Below are positions 47,590 to 55,741 of a DNA stretch of 64,000 nt, in pieces. The stretch is from JAPYTK01 sp964401935 (GTDB taxonomy: Bacteria > Myxococcota_A > Polyangia > Polyangiales > Polyangiaceae), in contig CAYOAL010000022.1 of NCBI GenBank assembly GCA_964401935.1, forward strand, positions 1 to 64,000, in the 5' to 3' direction. The translations under genes and the position numbers were made by a program. Each line of letters opens with the position of its first letter. Position 1 is the stretch's first letter. The notes under the pieces were generated by a model. That model saw only the letters and a list, made by a program, of their open reading frames with translations. It was not told the origin of the DNA and made no database searches.

Positions 47590-49362
47590 ATGGGGGCGCC
47601 CTGTGCATGGCCTACTGCAGTGTCCGCGATCGGACCGGCCGCCGTGGGTACCTTGTTGTGGGAGAACGACGGGGTGCCCCACCTCGGCGTGGTGGTGAAG
47701 GCGTCCTTCGCGCTGCGGCACGACGCACCGATGGTGATCGCGAAGTCGCCGGAGGTGGTGGAGCGCGATCTGCACGCGGAGGACGATCCTACCCGGAGCC
47801 TCGTTCGCGCGAGCGACGTGGTGCCCTACCGACCGATGGCCGACGTGTGGCTCACCGGCCACGCGCACGCCCCGGGGGGCCGAGCGATCAGCGTGAGCGT
47901 GGCGCGGCTCGCGCTTTATCGGGGGCGAGAGCGGCTCTTCGAGAAGGCGGTGCAGGTCATCGGGGATCGCGCCAACCTCACCACGAGCCCCGGCCCCTTC
48001 ACGTCGATGCCGCTGGTGTACGAGCGCGCTTACGGTGGCATCGGCTTCGACGACAATCCGGTGGGGGTAGGCGCCGACGAGCGGCCCCTCGTGCCGAACC
48101 TGGTCGATCCGGAGCAGCCCGAGCGACCGGCCGGGTTCGGACCGATCTCCCGCTACTGGAAGGTGCGGCGGGGAGCAGTCGACACGGCGCTTCGCCGCGA
48201 GCTCGAGCACGAGATCCCGCGGGTGCCACGTGGTTTCGACTGGTCGTACTTTCAGGCCGCGCCGCCGGACCAGCGGGTGCCGTTCTTGCGGGGTGACGAG
48301 TGGCTCGTGCTCGATGGGCTCCACCCCGCCCGTCTGCGCATCCAGAGCCGGGTGCCGAAGGCACGGGGCGTGGCGCGCGTCTTGTCGCTGCGCGGTGACG
48401 ATCGCGGGGACGCCATCGCGATGGTGGCCGATGCGCTCACGATCGACGCGGACGAGCAGACCTGTGCCATCACGTGGCGGGGGAGCGTGGTCCTCGACAT
48501 GAGCCTCGGCCTCGAGGAGTTGGTCGTGGCCGGTGGGGTGGAGATCGACGGCCGCGGGGTGGATTTTTCGCGGGCCCGCGCGCTGGCGAGGCCGCCCACC
48601 CACACCGCGGCCCTCGCGCACTTTCGGCGCCAACGGAGCGGCGAGAGCGACGAGCTCGATCGGACGAGCGTCGATCCGCGACGCCCGAGCGGCCCCTTCG
48701 ATCCGCTGGCGAGCTCGGACCAGTCGTCGGGCACGTACCAGCGGCTCGAGGTCGACTCGGGCGAGTGGTCGAGCGACGGGTGGCCCATGTATCCACTCGC
48801 GGGCATCGACGACGAGGTCACGGAGACCAAGACCCGCGCCGAGCTCCATCGCGCTTTGTCGGAAGAGCGTCCGACCGAGGTGGAGCGACGGGGCCTGGGT
48901 CTGGCGATCGACACCGAGCCAGGGACGCCTCCCCAGGTGAGCGAGGACGAGCTGCCATGGGTGACCGAGCCCGCGCTCGAGCCGGTCGAGCCGTTGGACG
49001 AGGCCGACGCGCCGGCCACCGATCGGCCGCCGGCGTCGGCACCGCCGATGGCGCTCGAGGTGTTGTTCGAGGCGGGGGCGGCCGAGGCCACCGGAGACGA
49101 CGACGACGGGGGTGACGACACGCGACCTCAGCGTCGGTCGGCGTTGCCCCTCGACGGGGGAGCACGCTCGGCGCTGCCCCTGGGCGGGCGGCGGCGCGGG
49201 AAGCACGAATCCGTCATGCGGCCGCGGGTGACCTCGATGCCGCCGGCGCCGCTGGATGTGGCGGCGTACGAAGCGGCGCTCCGGCGCGCTGGCGCGAGCG
49301 ATGAAGACATCGAGCGGCTCTTGGCCGACGTGCCCGGCGCCCGCCCCGAGCCCTCCGACTGA
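47590..49362 (+). CDS. DUF2169 family protein, copy 1
   Basis: The 590-residue cytoplasmic protein has the DUF2169 domain in its first 320 residues: W-x2-G-x-P-H-L-G-V-V-V-K-A-S-F-A-L, G-H-A-H-A-P, and W-S-Y-F-Q-A-A-P-P-D-Q-R with the later E-L-V-V-A-G. The rest is an acidic, disordered stretch ending in a short helix. DUF2169 proteins are typical of type VI secretion loci, often as effector-loading or spike-associated factors. No VgrG, Hcp or Tss gene is present here. It is about 100 bases before the lipoprotein protease gene. TTGACG lies 34 bases upstream of the start but lacks an obvious -10. Confidence 0.8.
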   Translation: MGAPCAWPTAVSAIGPAAVGTLLWENDGVPHLGVVVKASFALRHDAPMVIAKSPEVVERDLHAEDDPTRSLVRASDVVPYRPMADVWLTGHAHAPGGRAISVSVARLALYRGRERLFEKAVQVIGDRANLTTSPGPFTSMPLVYERAYGGIGFDDNPVGVGADERPLVPNLVDPEQPERPAGFGPISRYWKVRRGAVDTALRRELEHEIPRVPRGFDWSYFQAAPPDQRVPFLRGDEWLVLDGLHPARLRIQSRVPKARGVARVLSLRGDDRGDAIAMVADALTIDADEQTCAITWRGSVVLDMSLGLEELVVAGGVEIDGRGVDFSRARALARPPTHTAALAHFRRQRSGESDELDRTSVDPRRPSGPFDPLASSDQSSGTYQRLEVDSGEWSSDGWPMYPLAGIDDEVTETKTRAELHRALSEERPTEVERRGLGLAIDTEPGTPPQVSEDELPWVTEPALEPVEPLDEADAPATDRPPASAPPMALEVLFEAGAAEATGDDDDGGDDTRPQRRSALPLDGGARSALPLGGRRRGKHESVMRPRVTSMPPAPLDVAAYEAALRRAGASDEDIERLLADVPGARPEPSD

Positions 49363-49465
49363 GGCGGTGGCGCGCTCGTTCGGGCCGCTCCCACGCAGAC
49401 AGCACGGATACGGCCGTCCATCCTTGGGCGACGGCGGTTATCATGTGAAACTCGAGGTAGCGCGC

Positions 49466-50833
49466 ATGAAACAGCTCACGAAACAACGGAACGCCGGGCT
49501 CGTCACACTGGGTTTGCTCATCGCCGCGTCGGGATGCACCACACGCCGTGCGGCGCCGCAGCCTCCGCCGCCGGGCTACGTCCAGCCCGGTCAGGCGCCA
49601 CCGCCAGCGCCGGCTGCGCAGGGCCCCGCCGCGTGGCCCTGGCTCGCGTTCCAGCTCCCCGCCCCGTTGCCGGCGCCGGGCATTTTCCGGCCGGTGAACG
49701 TGCAGGCGTTGGTGGGCTCGCTTGGGAAGTCGCCGTGCCGACCTCACGAGGTGTCGCCGGGCAACTGGGTGGGCTTCGACTGCACCCCACCTCAGTTCGT
49801 GCTCGGGGCGCTGCCGTTTCAACGCACCCAGCAGTTCAACTCGAGCGTCGGGGCGATCCCGGCGAGCGTGGATCACCGCGCCACCGGCCTCGAGGGGCCG
49901 GTGAAGAACCAGGGCGCGGTGGGCACGTGCACGGCAGTGTCGCTCTCGACGGCCATGGAGCACCAGCTTCGCAAGATGCGCCACACACAGAACGTGTCGT
50001 CGCTGCACATCTGGTCGAACTATCGGATCCCGAGCATGGGACCGGCGGGCGACTCGAATATGAACAAGCGGATCGCGGCCGAGCAGGTGTGGCCCTACGA
50101 TCCAGCGCAGGCGTGCAAGATGATGGAGCGTAGCTACGACAGCTGCGGCTCCGCGTACGACGTCACCCCGAACACGGCGAGCTCGGATCCGCAGATCACG
50201 GCGTCCAAGTCGCGCGCCGACGGGGCCGGGCTCTACACCCTGGTGGGGGTGGAGCGCTTGCCGAGCCACGATCCGAACGAGATCGCCACCATCATCGCCG
50301 GTGGCGACTCGGTGTGGGTCGCGTTCAATGTGAACATGGACGCGTGGACGACGCGCAACATGGTGAACAACGTGATCCAGGACTACACCATGACGTCGTC
50401 GACGGGCCACGCGGTGGTGCTCAGCGGCTATCGCACCGTGGGCAGCCAGAAGCAGTTTCTCATTCACAACAGCTGGGGCACGAGCTGGGGTGAGGGGGGC
50501 TACGCGTGGATTGGGGAGAACATGGTGCGCACGCAGCTGCGCTACGCGTATCGCGTGCGCGTCGCCGATCCCGCGGGCGGGAACACGCCCAATCCCACGC
50601 CAGGAGGCAACACGTGCCCCAATGGCGCGCCGGCCATCGGCGGTCTGTGCCTCCCCGCGCTGCCGGGCTTTGGGCCGCCGCAGCCGCAGCCGAATCCGAA
50701 CCCTGGCTCGAACCAGAGCGGGTGCCCCGCAGGCCAGACGAAAGATCTCTTGAGCGGTCAGTGTGTCAACGCTTGTGCGAATGGCACGCCGGCGATCGGC
50801 GGCATGTGCCTGCCGCACGTGCAGCCGAAGTAG
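49466..50833 (+). CDS. C1A papain-like cysteine protease, lipoprotein
   Basis: The 455-residue protein has a lipoprotein signal (lipobox AASGC, C24), a Pro-rich linker and a papain-family catalytic domain: Q149 (oxyanion), C155 in Q-G-A-V-G-T-C-T-A-V-S, H315 in G-H-A-V-V-L-S-G-Y, N335 in H-N-S-W-G-T-S-W-G. All four catalytic residues are present. The C-terminus has two short N-G-x-P-A-I-G-G-x-C-L-P repeats with Pro/Asn linkers. The ATG at 49466 is supported by GAGG about eight bases upstream. It is bracketed by two DUF2169 genes; a role as an envelope or secretion-linked protease is possible. Confidence 0.85.
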   Translation: MKQLTKQRNAGLVTLGLLIAASGCTTRRAAPQPPPPGYVQPGQAPPPAPAAQGPAAWPWLAFQLPAPLPAPGIFRPVNVQALVGSLGKSPCRPHEVSPGNWVGFDCTPPQFVLGALPFQRTQQFNSSVGAIPASVDHRATGLEGPVKNQGAVGTCTAVSLSTAMEHQLRKMRHTQNVSSLHIWSNYRIPSMGPAGDSNMNKRIAAEQVWPYDPAQACKMMERSYDSCGSAYDVTPNTASSDPQITASKSRADGAGLYTLVGVERLPSHDPNEIATIIAGGDSVWVAFNVNMDAWTTRNMVNNVIQDYTMTSSTGHAVVLSGYRTVGSQKQFLIHNSWGTSWGEGGYAWIGENMVRTQLRYAYRVRVADPAGGNTPNPTPGGNTCPNGAPAIGGLCLPALPGFGPPQPQPNPNPGSNQSGCPAGQTKDLLSGQCVNACANGTPAIGGMCLPHVQPK

Positions 50834-50884
50834 CCGACCGGCGCCGGTGGGAGCAACGCCCGTGCGGCGCGTGCTCCTCGTTGG

Positions 50885-50890
50885 TATAGA
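50885..50890 (+). promoter_or_regulatory. -10-like hexamer close to start codon
   Basis: TATAGA eight bases before ATG 50899 without a Shine-Dalgarno suggests a leaderless transcript of the second DUF2169 gene. A 12-bp perfect palindrome (ACCGGCGCCGGT, 50837-50848) sits between the upstream stop and this element and may be a terminator stem or operator. Confidence 0.4.
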
Positions 50891-50898
50891 CCGCCGAG

Positions 50899-52443
50899 AT
50901 GAGTGTCTCTGGACTTTGGCCCGTGGCGGTGGTGCCGGTGGGGCGCGTGGCTTGCGCCACCTCGTTGTGGCGCGCCAAGGGGCGGCTCCACGTGACGGTC
51001 GTGGTGAAGGCGCGCTTTGCCCTGGTGCCGAACGCGGAGATGACGCCGATCATGCCCGAGCCGGTGCGTCCGGATCTCGGCGAGACAGCGCCTTACCTCA
51101 CGCAGGCCGACGTGGTGCTCGCGAGCGGCCACGCCCATCCGCGCAGCCCTACCCCCGCGCCGGCGCTCGCGGTGCGCCTCGCCGTGTTCCGGGAGTGGGC
51201 GGTGATCGACAAGAGCCTGCTCGTGTACCCCGTCGACGGCCAAGGTCGGCGCTCGCACGCGGTGACGGGGGCGATCGCGGTGGTGGCGGGGCCGATGGGA
51301 GCGCGCGAGCCTCTCGGGATCCTGGTGAATCCAAACGATGCGAGCCGCCCGGGGACGCTCGGCGCGCTCGGGTCGATGGCGCCCGAGCGCCGCGGGCTGC
51401 TCGGCGAGCACCCTGCGCCGAACGCGCCTCGTGGCATCTTGGAGATCCCGGACATGTTCCCGTGGTCGTACTTCCAGGTGGCGCCGCCAGATCAGCGGAC
51501 GAGCTTCCTCCGAGGCGATGAGTGGGTGGTGCTCGACGGCCTCGACGCCGAGCTTCCGCGGCTCCAGAGCCGGCTCCCTCGGGGCGTGGCGCAGGTGTTC
51601 GTCTACCCGCCGGGGTTCGCGAGCGGGCCGAGCTACCCGGTACACATGGAGGCCGACCTGCTGAGCATCGACGCGGATCGGCGTGAGTGCTCGCTCCTGT
51701 GGCGGGGGAGCTTCCCCGTGGCCGACGAGCTGTCGGCGCGATCCGTCATCTTGGTGGCTGGCGTGGCGCTGCCGAACGAGCCCGTGACATGGCCCGACAT
51801 CCCCACGCTGACGCGCAATCCGATCCTCCACGCGCACGGGCTCGCGCAGCCGGTGTCGGGGCCGATGCCTGCGACCGCGGCGAGCCAGGGCGCGGCGAGG
51901 GTGGCGGGCGGTGCGGTCGAGGATGCGGGCGACGAGGACGAAGACGACGCAGACTCGATGGCCGCGACCCGGCACCTCAACCGCGATCAGGCGGCGGCGA
52001 TGTTCGCCGGGCTCGAGCTCGAGGAGGCGCCGACGAGCGCGCGTTCGACCGAGGCGGCGGAGCTCGAGATGAGCCTGGATGGTGTGATCAGCGTGCACTC
52101 CCTGAGCGACTCGGTGATCCTCGAGGTGATGAAGCTCGTGGGGGAGGAGGCCGCGGTGCAGGTGACCAACGAGCGCGTGGAGAGCAAGCCGAGGACCGCG
52201 TTGGGGCTGCCGAGACCCGATCGTTCGCGCGCGCTGCGACCCGTGGGGGTGGAGCCGGCGGCGGCTTCGAGCGGGGCAGCGACGAGCCGTGGTGAGGCGC
52301 CGAGCTTGGATGAGACCTCTGTCGACCAGCTCGAGCTCACGCTCTCGGACGCGCTCACCGCGCAGGGGCTCGGGACGATCGACGAGCTGGCGTGGCGGCG
52401 GGGCAGCGGCGACGTCGAGGAGCCGCCGAAGCCGCGACGCTGA
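50899..52443 (+). CDS. DUF2169 family protein, copy 2
   Basis: A 514-residue paralogue of the protein at 47590. It shares V-V-V-K-A-x-F-A-L near residue 37, G-H-A-H-P, W-S-Y-F-Q-V-A-P-P-D-Q-R and D-E-W-V-V-L-D-G-L. The second half is acidic and disordered, with an amphipathic E-D-E-D-D-A-D stretch. The copies differ in their tails and probably bind different partners. This copy may be transcribed from its own leaderless promoter and is separated by 65 bases from the protease gene. Confidence 0.8.
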   Translation: MSVSGLWPVAVVPVGRVACATSLWRAKGRLHVTVVVKARFALVPNAEMTPIMPEPVRPDLGETAPYLTQADVVLASGHAHPRSPTPAPALAVRLAVFREWAVIDKSLLVYPVDGQGRRSHAVTGAIAVVAGPMGAREPLGILVNPNDASRPGTLGALGSMAPERRGLLGEHPAPNAPRGILEIPDMFPWSYFQVAPPDQRTSFLRGDEWVVLDGLDAELPRLQSRLPRGVAQVFVYPPGFASGPSYPVHMEADLLSIDADRRECSLLWRGSFPVADELSARSVILVAGVALPNEPVTWPDIPTLTRNPILHAHGLAQPVSGPMPATAASQGAARVAGGAVEDAGDEDEDDADSMAATRHLNRDQAAAMFAGLELEEAPTSARSTEAAELEMSLDGVISVHSLSDSVILEVMKLVGEEAAVQVTNERVESKPRTALGLPRPDRSRALRPVGVEPAAASSGAATSRGEAPSLDETSVDQLELTLSDALTAQGLGTIDELAWRRGSGDVEEPPKPRR

Positions 52444-52636
52444 CGCGGGCCGCGGGAGGCGTTCTGAGGGGAGGGCGACGGCGCGCGCCCGCATCGGTTA
52501 AATTAGTGCCAAAATGCGCATTGTGCGTGGGGGGCGAGGGCGAGGCGGTCCCCGCCGTGCCCGCGCTGGGGGATGCTCTCGTGCTCGTCGAGCGGCAAGG
52601 GCGCGTCGGGCGGAGGGCGACGCGCTTGGCCGTGGG

Positions 52637-53317
52637 TCACTTCTCGAGGGCGTAGCGGCGGGACGGCTCGTGCCGGTTGCCGCCGTCGAGCACGACGACG
52701 CGCTCGGAGACGCCGAACACCCACGGGAGCGGAGAGATGGCGTCGTCGGCGCGGTAACCGCGGGGACGGCAGGACCAGGCCTTGGCGTTGGCGTTGCGAG
52801 GTCGAACCAGCGGGAGCGAGACGAGGTCGCAGTGCAACCGGAGCTCGTGGGGCTGGGCGCAGTTGGGCTCGACGCCGCCGCGGTCGGACTGTCGCTGACA
52901 CTCCGCCGTGTCGGGCTTGAGCATGATGCGGAGCGTGTCTTCGGCCTCGGTCCACGTGCCGCTCCAGCGGCGCTGCCACGTGGTCTGCTGAGCGTGCGTG
53001 CTCGTCGTGGAGGACAGGCGCTCGATGAGCCGTCCTTCGTCGTGGGCGGTGGCGGCCCCGGACTCTTGGAGGTGCAGGGTGATGGACGTGGTGGCGTTCT
53101 GGAGGAAGTTGCAGCGAAGCCCACAGTGGTCGTGCACCTCGAGGACGTGTTGCGTGGTCATCGGCGTGGTGGGGACGTTGCGCCGGTCGTACGAGGGTGA
53201 CTTGATGTGGCGGGGGACGGTCTGGCCTCGCGCGCCGGGTGGAGACATCGCGTCGCCGCAGCCCAAGGTCGGGAGGGACGTCGCACAAACCACGAGTGCC
53301 AACGCGGCGCGGAGCAT
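52637..53317 (-). CDS. Hypothetical lipoprotein
   Basis: A 226-residue protein with lipobox TLGC near residue 20, then a soluble domain with about six cysteines (H-C-G-L-R-C, E-C, N-C, H-C, S-C), which could form three disulfides. I do not recognise the family. The ATG at 53317 begins the signal and follows a -10 hexamer by six bases. Two parS sites lie about 90-150 bases upstream, so this gene sits within the centromere region and its expression may be influenced by ParB spreading. Confidence 0.68.
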   Translation of the reverse strand: MLRAALALVVCATSLPTLGCGDAMSPPGARGQTVPRHIKSPSYDRRNVPTTPMTTQHVLEVHDHCGLRCNFLQNATTSITLHLQESGAATAHDEGRLIERLSSTTSTHAQQTTWQRRWSGTWTEAEDTLRIMLKPDTAECQRQSDRGGVEPNCAQPHELRLHCDLVSLPLVRPRNANAKAWSCRPRGYRADDAISPLPWVFGVSERVVVLDGGNRHEPSRRYALEK

Positions 53318-53323
53318 GGGGGG

Positions 53324-53329
53324 ATTGTA
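53324..53329 (-). promoter_or_regulatory. -10 hexamer of a probable leaderless promoter
   Basis: Read on the minus strand, TACAAT ends six bases before the ATG at 53317. No ribosome-binding site lies between. Confidence 0.5.
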
Positions 53330-53351
53330 CACAGGATTGAGGGACGCGTTA

Positions 53352-53367
53352 CATACTTGACAGTATG
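53352..53367. promoter_or_regulatory. Candidate operator palindrome
   Basis: CATACT-TGAC-AGTATG is an inverted repeat with 6-bp arms, in the region upstream of the lipoprotein's -10. Its position fits a transcription-factor site. The TTGACA it contains reads in the plus direction, away from the lipoprotein gene. Confidence 0.4.
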
Positions 53368-53405
53368 GTGGGCCACGGGTGAACGGCGCTGGAGAGGTCG
53401 CCTTT

Positions 53406-53421
53406 TGTTTCACGTGAAACA
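53406..53421. other. parS: parS centromere site 1
   Basis: TGTTTCACGTGAAACA is a perfect 16-bp palindrome and matches the chromosomal parS consensus (TGTTTCACGTGAAACA / TGTTCCACGTGAAACA) bound by ParB. Such sites cluster near oriC and direct chromosome segregation. Confidence 0.9.
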
Positions 53422-53451
53422 TGCGGGGCAGCGCGGGCCGCTGGCGGCGAG

Positions 53452-53467
53452 CGTTTCACGTGAAACA
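53452..53467. other. parS: parS centromere site 2
   Basis: CGTTTCACGTGAAACA shares the 14-bp palindromic core GTTTCACGTGAAAC with site 1 and lies 46 bases from it, centre to centre. Two sites this close make a chance occurrence very unlikely. parA and parB are not in the window. Confidence 0.88.
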
Positions 53468-53552
53468 CACCGGCGGGACGAACGCGTCACCGCCCGTCCG
53501 CGCCAGCGCCCCAACGGGCGTCCCGCGCGCATCGCGGTCGGCTCCGATGGGC

Positions 53553-53558
53553 TACAAT
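53553..53558 (+). promoter_or_regulatory. -10 hexamer ahead of the amidotransferase gene
   Basis: TACAAT overlaps an ATG at 53557 and lies 16 bases before the ATG at 53575, which favours 53575 as the true start with a leader of about nine bases. Confidence 0.4.
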
Positions 53559-53574
53559 GAAAGAGCAACCGGCG

Positions 53575-54291
53575 ATGAGCACCCCCCGAATCCTCCTCAT
53601 CCAAGCACGCGCCGCCAACGACCCGGCCGCCGACCACGAGCGAAGCTGCGTCGCCCAGCGCATCGGTATCGGCAACGCGACCCTCACCACTCGCAGCGCG
53701 GTGTCCGAACAAGCGTCGCCCGCCTGGCTCGACGGGCAGGACGCCATCATCATTGGCGGCTCGGGCGCCTTCTCGGTCCACCACCCGGAGAGCGACCCAT
53801 GGGTGTCGAAGCTCCGGACCTTGGTGGACGCCGCGCTCTCCGCGAACCTCCCCGGCTTTGGGATCTGTTTCGGCCACCAGCTCATCGGTCGCCACTTCGG
53901 CGCCGAGGTCCACACCGATCGGCGTTACGCGGAGGTGGGCACCATCGACGTCGACCTCACCCCGGCCGGGCGCGCCGACCCCCTCTTCTCGAGCGTCGAC
54001 CCCAGCCTCCCGGTTCATACCGGCCACAGCGACCACGTCGACGCCACTCCCGAAGGCCTCGAGCTCATGGCCTCCGCTCCATCGCTCGAGACCCAGGCCT
54101 TCCGGGTGCGGGGCACCTGCTTCTACAGCACCCAGTTCCACCCCGACCTCACCGGCGCCGAGGCGGTGGCTCGCTACATGGCGTTTGCGCAGAACAAGCC
54201 CGACGCCCTCGCCAACGCGAGCCGCTTCCGGCCCGGCGCCGACACCTCCGTCACGCTCTTGGCTCGCTTCGTCGAGCTCCTCGACGGCTGA
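53575..54291 (+). CDS. Class I glutamine amidotransferase (GMP-synthase-like)
   Basis: The 238-residue GATase1 protein has the nucleophile elbow G-F-G-I-C-F-G-H-Q and the His of S-T-Q-F-H-P-D with a downstream Asp/Glu acidic residue, the complete Cys-His triad core. It has no synthetase domain and is the type of stand-alone amidotransferase often called GuaA-like or YfeJ-like. The donor is presumably glutamine (or a gamma-glutamyl compound), and the acceptor is unknown. The start at 53575 is chosen from the promoter geometry; an ATG at 53557 adds six residues. Confidence 0.87.
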   Translation: MSTPRILLIQARAANDPAADHERSCVAQRIGIGNATLTTRSAVSEQASPAWLDGQDAIIIGGSGAFSVHHPESDPWVSKLRTLVDAALSANLPGFGICFGHQLIGRHFGAEVHTDRRYAEVGTIDVDLTPAGRADPLFSSVDPSLPVHTGHSDHVDATPEGLELMASAPSLETQAFRVRGTCFYSTQFHPDLTGAEAVARYMAFAQNKPDALANASRFRPGADTSVTLLARFVELLDG

Positions 54292-54304
54292 CGCACCGGA
54301 CGTC

Positions 54305-54319
54305 CGTTCACCGTGAACG
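54305..54319. promoter_or_regulatory. Palindrome in convergent gap
   Basis: CGTTCAC and GTGAACG separated by one base lie in the 63-base gap between the convergent amidotransferase and AMMECR1 genes. It could be a bidirectional transcription end or protein site. Function unknown. Confidence 0.3.
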
Positions 54320-54354
54320 AGCGTTCTCGAAGCGCCACACTCCGCGGACGCCCC

Positions 54355-54924
54355 TCATCCGAACGCTTCGGTGGTGTACCGCTCCACCGAGACCCCTGAC
54401 GACCAGTAGTCCCGGCCGAGCCCCGCCTTGCGTTTGAGCTCGCGAACGAACTCGGCGGCCTCCGGGATCGACGCCCAGACGTCGGGGAGGAACGTGCCCA
54501 GGTGCGACCCCTCCTGCAGGATGACCCCGTCCACCCCGGGCCGGAGGGCCTCGACGAGTGCGCGCTCCGAGTCGACGTGCAGCCGTTCCGGCACCGAGAG
54601 CACCGAGATGTGGACCGCGAGTCGCTCGACCTCGCCGAGCGTCACCGGCGGAAACCGAGGGTCGCGAAACGCAGCCATATGGGCCGACCGCGCCACCTCC
54701 GCGACCAACGGTCCGCGCGGGCGCAGCGACCCCACACACCCGCGAAGCGCTCCCTCGAGGTGGAGCGTGACGAAGACCCCCCGCGGCACCCGGAGCTCCT
54801 CGGCGTAGGTATCAGGCTCGATGGGGAGGGCGCAGCCGGTCGTGGCCCCGTGGGCGATGGCCTCCCGCGCGACCCCCAGCAAAACCCGCCGGGCCTCGGC
54901 TCCCAAGACCTCAGCCGACGACAT
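54355..54924 (-). CDS. amrA: AmmeMemoRadiSam system protein A (AMMECR1 domain)
   Basis: This 189-residue protein has the AMMECR1 core L-R-G-C-V-G-S in its middle and R-D-P-R-F-P-P-V-T, then W-S-S-G. It is the standard length for the bacterial protein. In this three-gene system it occurs with Memo-like (B) and radical SAM (C) partners; the biochemical role of the system is still poorly defined. The stop of the Memo gene overlaps its start by 14 bases, so A and B are translationally coupled. Confidence 0.93.
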   Translation of the reverse strand: MSSAEVLGAEARRVLLGVAREAIAHGATTGCALPIEPDTYAEELRVPRGVFVTLHLEGALRGCVGSLRPRGPLVAEVARSAHMAAFRDPRFPPVTLGEVERLAVHISVLSVPERLHVDSERALVEALRPGVDGVILQEGSHLGTFLPDVWASIPEAAEFVRELKRKAGLGRDYWSSGVSVERYTTEAFG

Positions 54925-55705
54925 AGGCCCCGTAGCCCACCACCTCCCGACGCGGCCCGGCGGTGTCGCCCGAGCTCCGGAGATCTACGTTGGCGACGTG
55001 CAGCCCCCGCCGCTTCGCGGTGTGGAGCAGCCCCCGAATCGGCTGGTACCCGCACGCCCGCTCCCCATCGAGCGCCTCGAACCGCAACCCCTCGATGAGC
55101 TGCGTGGTCTCCGCGTCGAGCGCCCTCGCCGCCTCATAGCTGTGGAAGTGACTCAAATCGGAGCTCACCACCACGAACGTCTCGTCTCCCCCCCAGAGCA
55201 CGTCGAGCACCTCCCCCACCAGCGCCGCGCTCGCCTCACCCACCACCAGCGGCACGAGGGAGAACGCGCCGAGCGCAACCTGCAAGAACGGGAGGTGAAC
55301 CTCGAGGCTGTGCTCCTGGCGATGCGCCTCATCGTTCACCGCCACCTGGGGCAGCTCGAGCAGGCGGTCCACCACCTCCCGATCGATCGGCACGTCGCCC
55401 AGCGGCGTGGCAAACACCTCGGCGCTCGTCGCCGCCAGGCCACGAAACCACACCCGGTGAGCCGGCCCCAAGAGCACCACGCGGCGAATGCGCCCCCTCG
55501 CCCGGGCGAGCCGCGCGTACACGGTGGCGGCGATGGGCCCCGAATACACGGTGCCAGCGTGCGGCGCGATCACGGCCTTCGGCGCCGTCGCCTCCGGGCC
55601 GAGCGTGCTCCCCGCCGCGGCGAGGAAACCCCTGATCTGCTCCTCGAGCTCCTCTCGGTTGGATGGATAGAAGGTTCCAGCTACTGCCGCGGGTCGTCGT
55701 CGCAC
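54911..55705 (-). CDS. amrB: AmmeMemoRadiSam system protein B (Memo-like)
   Basis: The 264-residue protein carries Memo-family metal-binding histidines: A-P-H-A-G-T-V-Y-S-G and G-P-A-H-R, plus a later D-E-A-H-R-Q-E-H-S-L-E-V-H-L-P-F-L and S-S-D-L-S-H. These match the metal site and cysteine-dioxygenase-like pocket residues of the family. The start is GTG at 55705 with a -10 hexamer only six bases upstream. It is co-transcribed with the AMMECR1 gene. Confidence 0.93.
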   Translation of the reverse strand: MRRRPAAVAGTFYPSNREELEEQIRGFLAAAGSTLGPEATAPKAVIAPHAGTVYSGPIAATVYARLARARGRIRRVVLLGPAHRVWFRGLAATSAEVFATPLGDVPIDREVVDRLLELPQVAVNDEAHRQEHSLEVHLPFLQVALGAFSLVPLVVGEASAALVGEVLDVLWGGDETFVVVSSDLSHFHSYEAARALDAETTQLIEGLRFEALDGERACGYQPIRGLLHTAKRRGLHVANVDLRSSGDTAGPRREVVGYGAYVVG

Positions 55706-55711
55706 CCCGTC

Positions 55712-55717
55712 ATCTTA
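55712..55717 (-). promoter_or_regulatory. Minus-strand -10 of divergent Amme promoter
   Basis: TAAGAT on the minus strand lies six bases ahead of the GTG at 55705, supporting a leaderless transcript of the Memo-AMMECR1 pair. Confidence 0.5.
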
Positions 55718-55730
55718 GCGAATCGCTCGC

Positions 55731-55736
55731 TATAAT
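55731..55736 (+). promoter_or_regulatory. Plus-strand -10 of divergent Amme promoter
   Basis: A perfect TATAAT is five bases before the GTG at 55742. The two -10 elements face away from each other in a 36-base space, too short for two separate -35 regions outside the opposing unit. Confidence 0.55.
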
Positions 55737-55741
55737 GGAGT

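Noticed and set aside
52506..52655. A 49-codon GTG open frame with a C-x2-C in the convergent gap at 52.5 kb
   Set aside because: No ribosome-binding site, overlaps the end of the opposing lipoprotein gene, and nothing recognisable; possible but not supported.
53340..53362. A plus-strand TTGACA as the -35 of a sigma-70 promoter
   Set aside because: No -10 follows at 16-18 bases; it is part of a palindrome.
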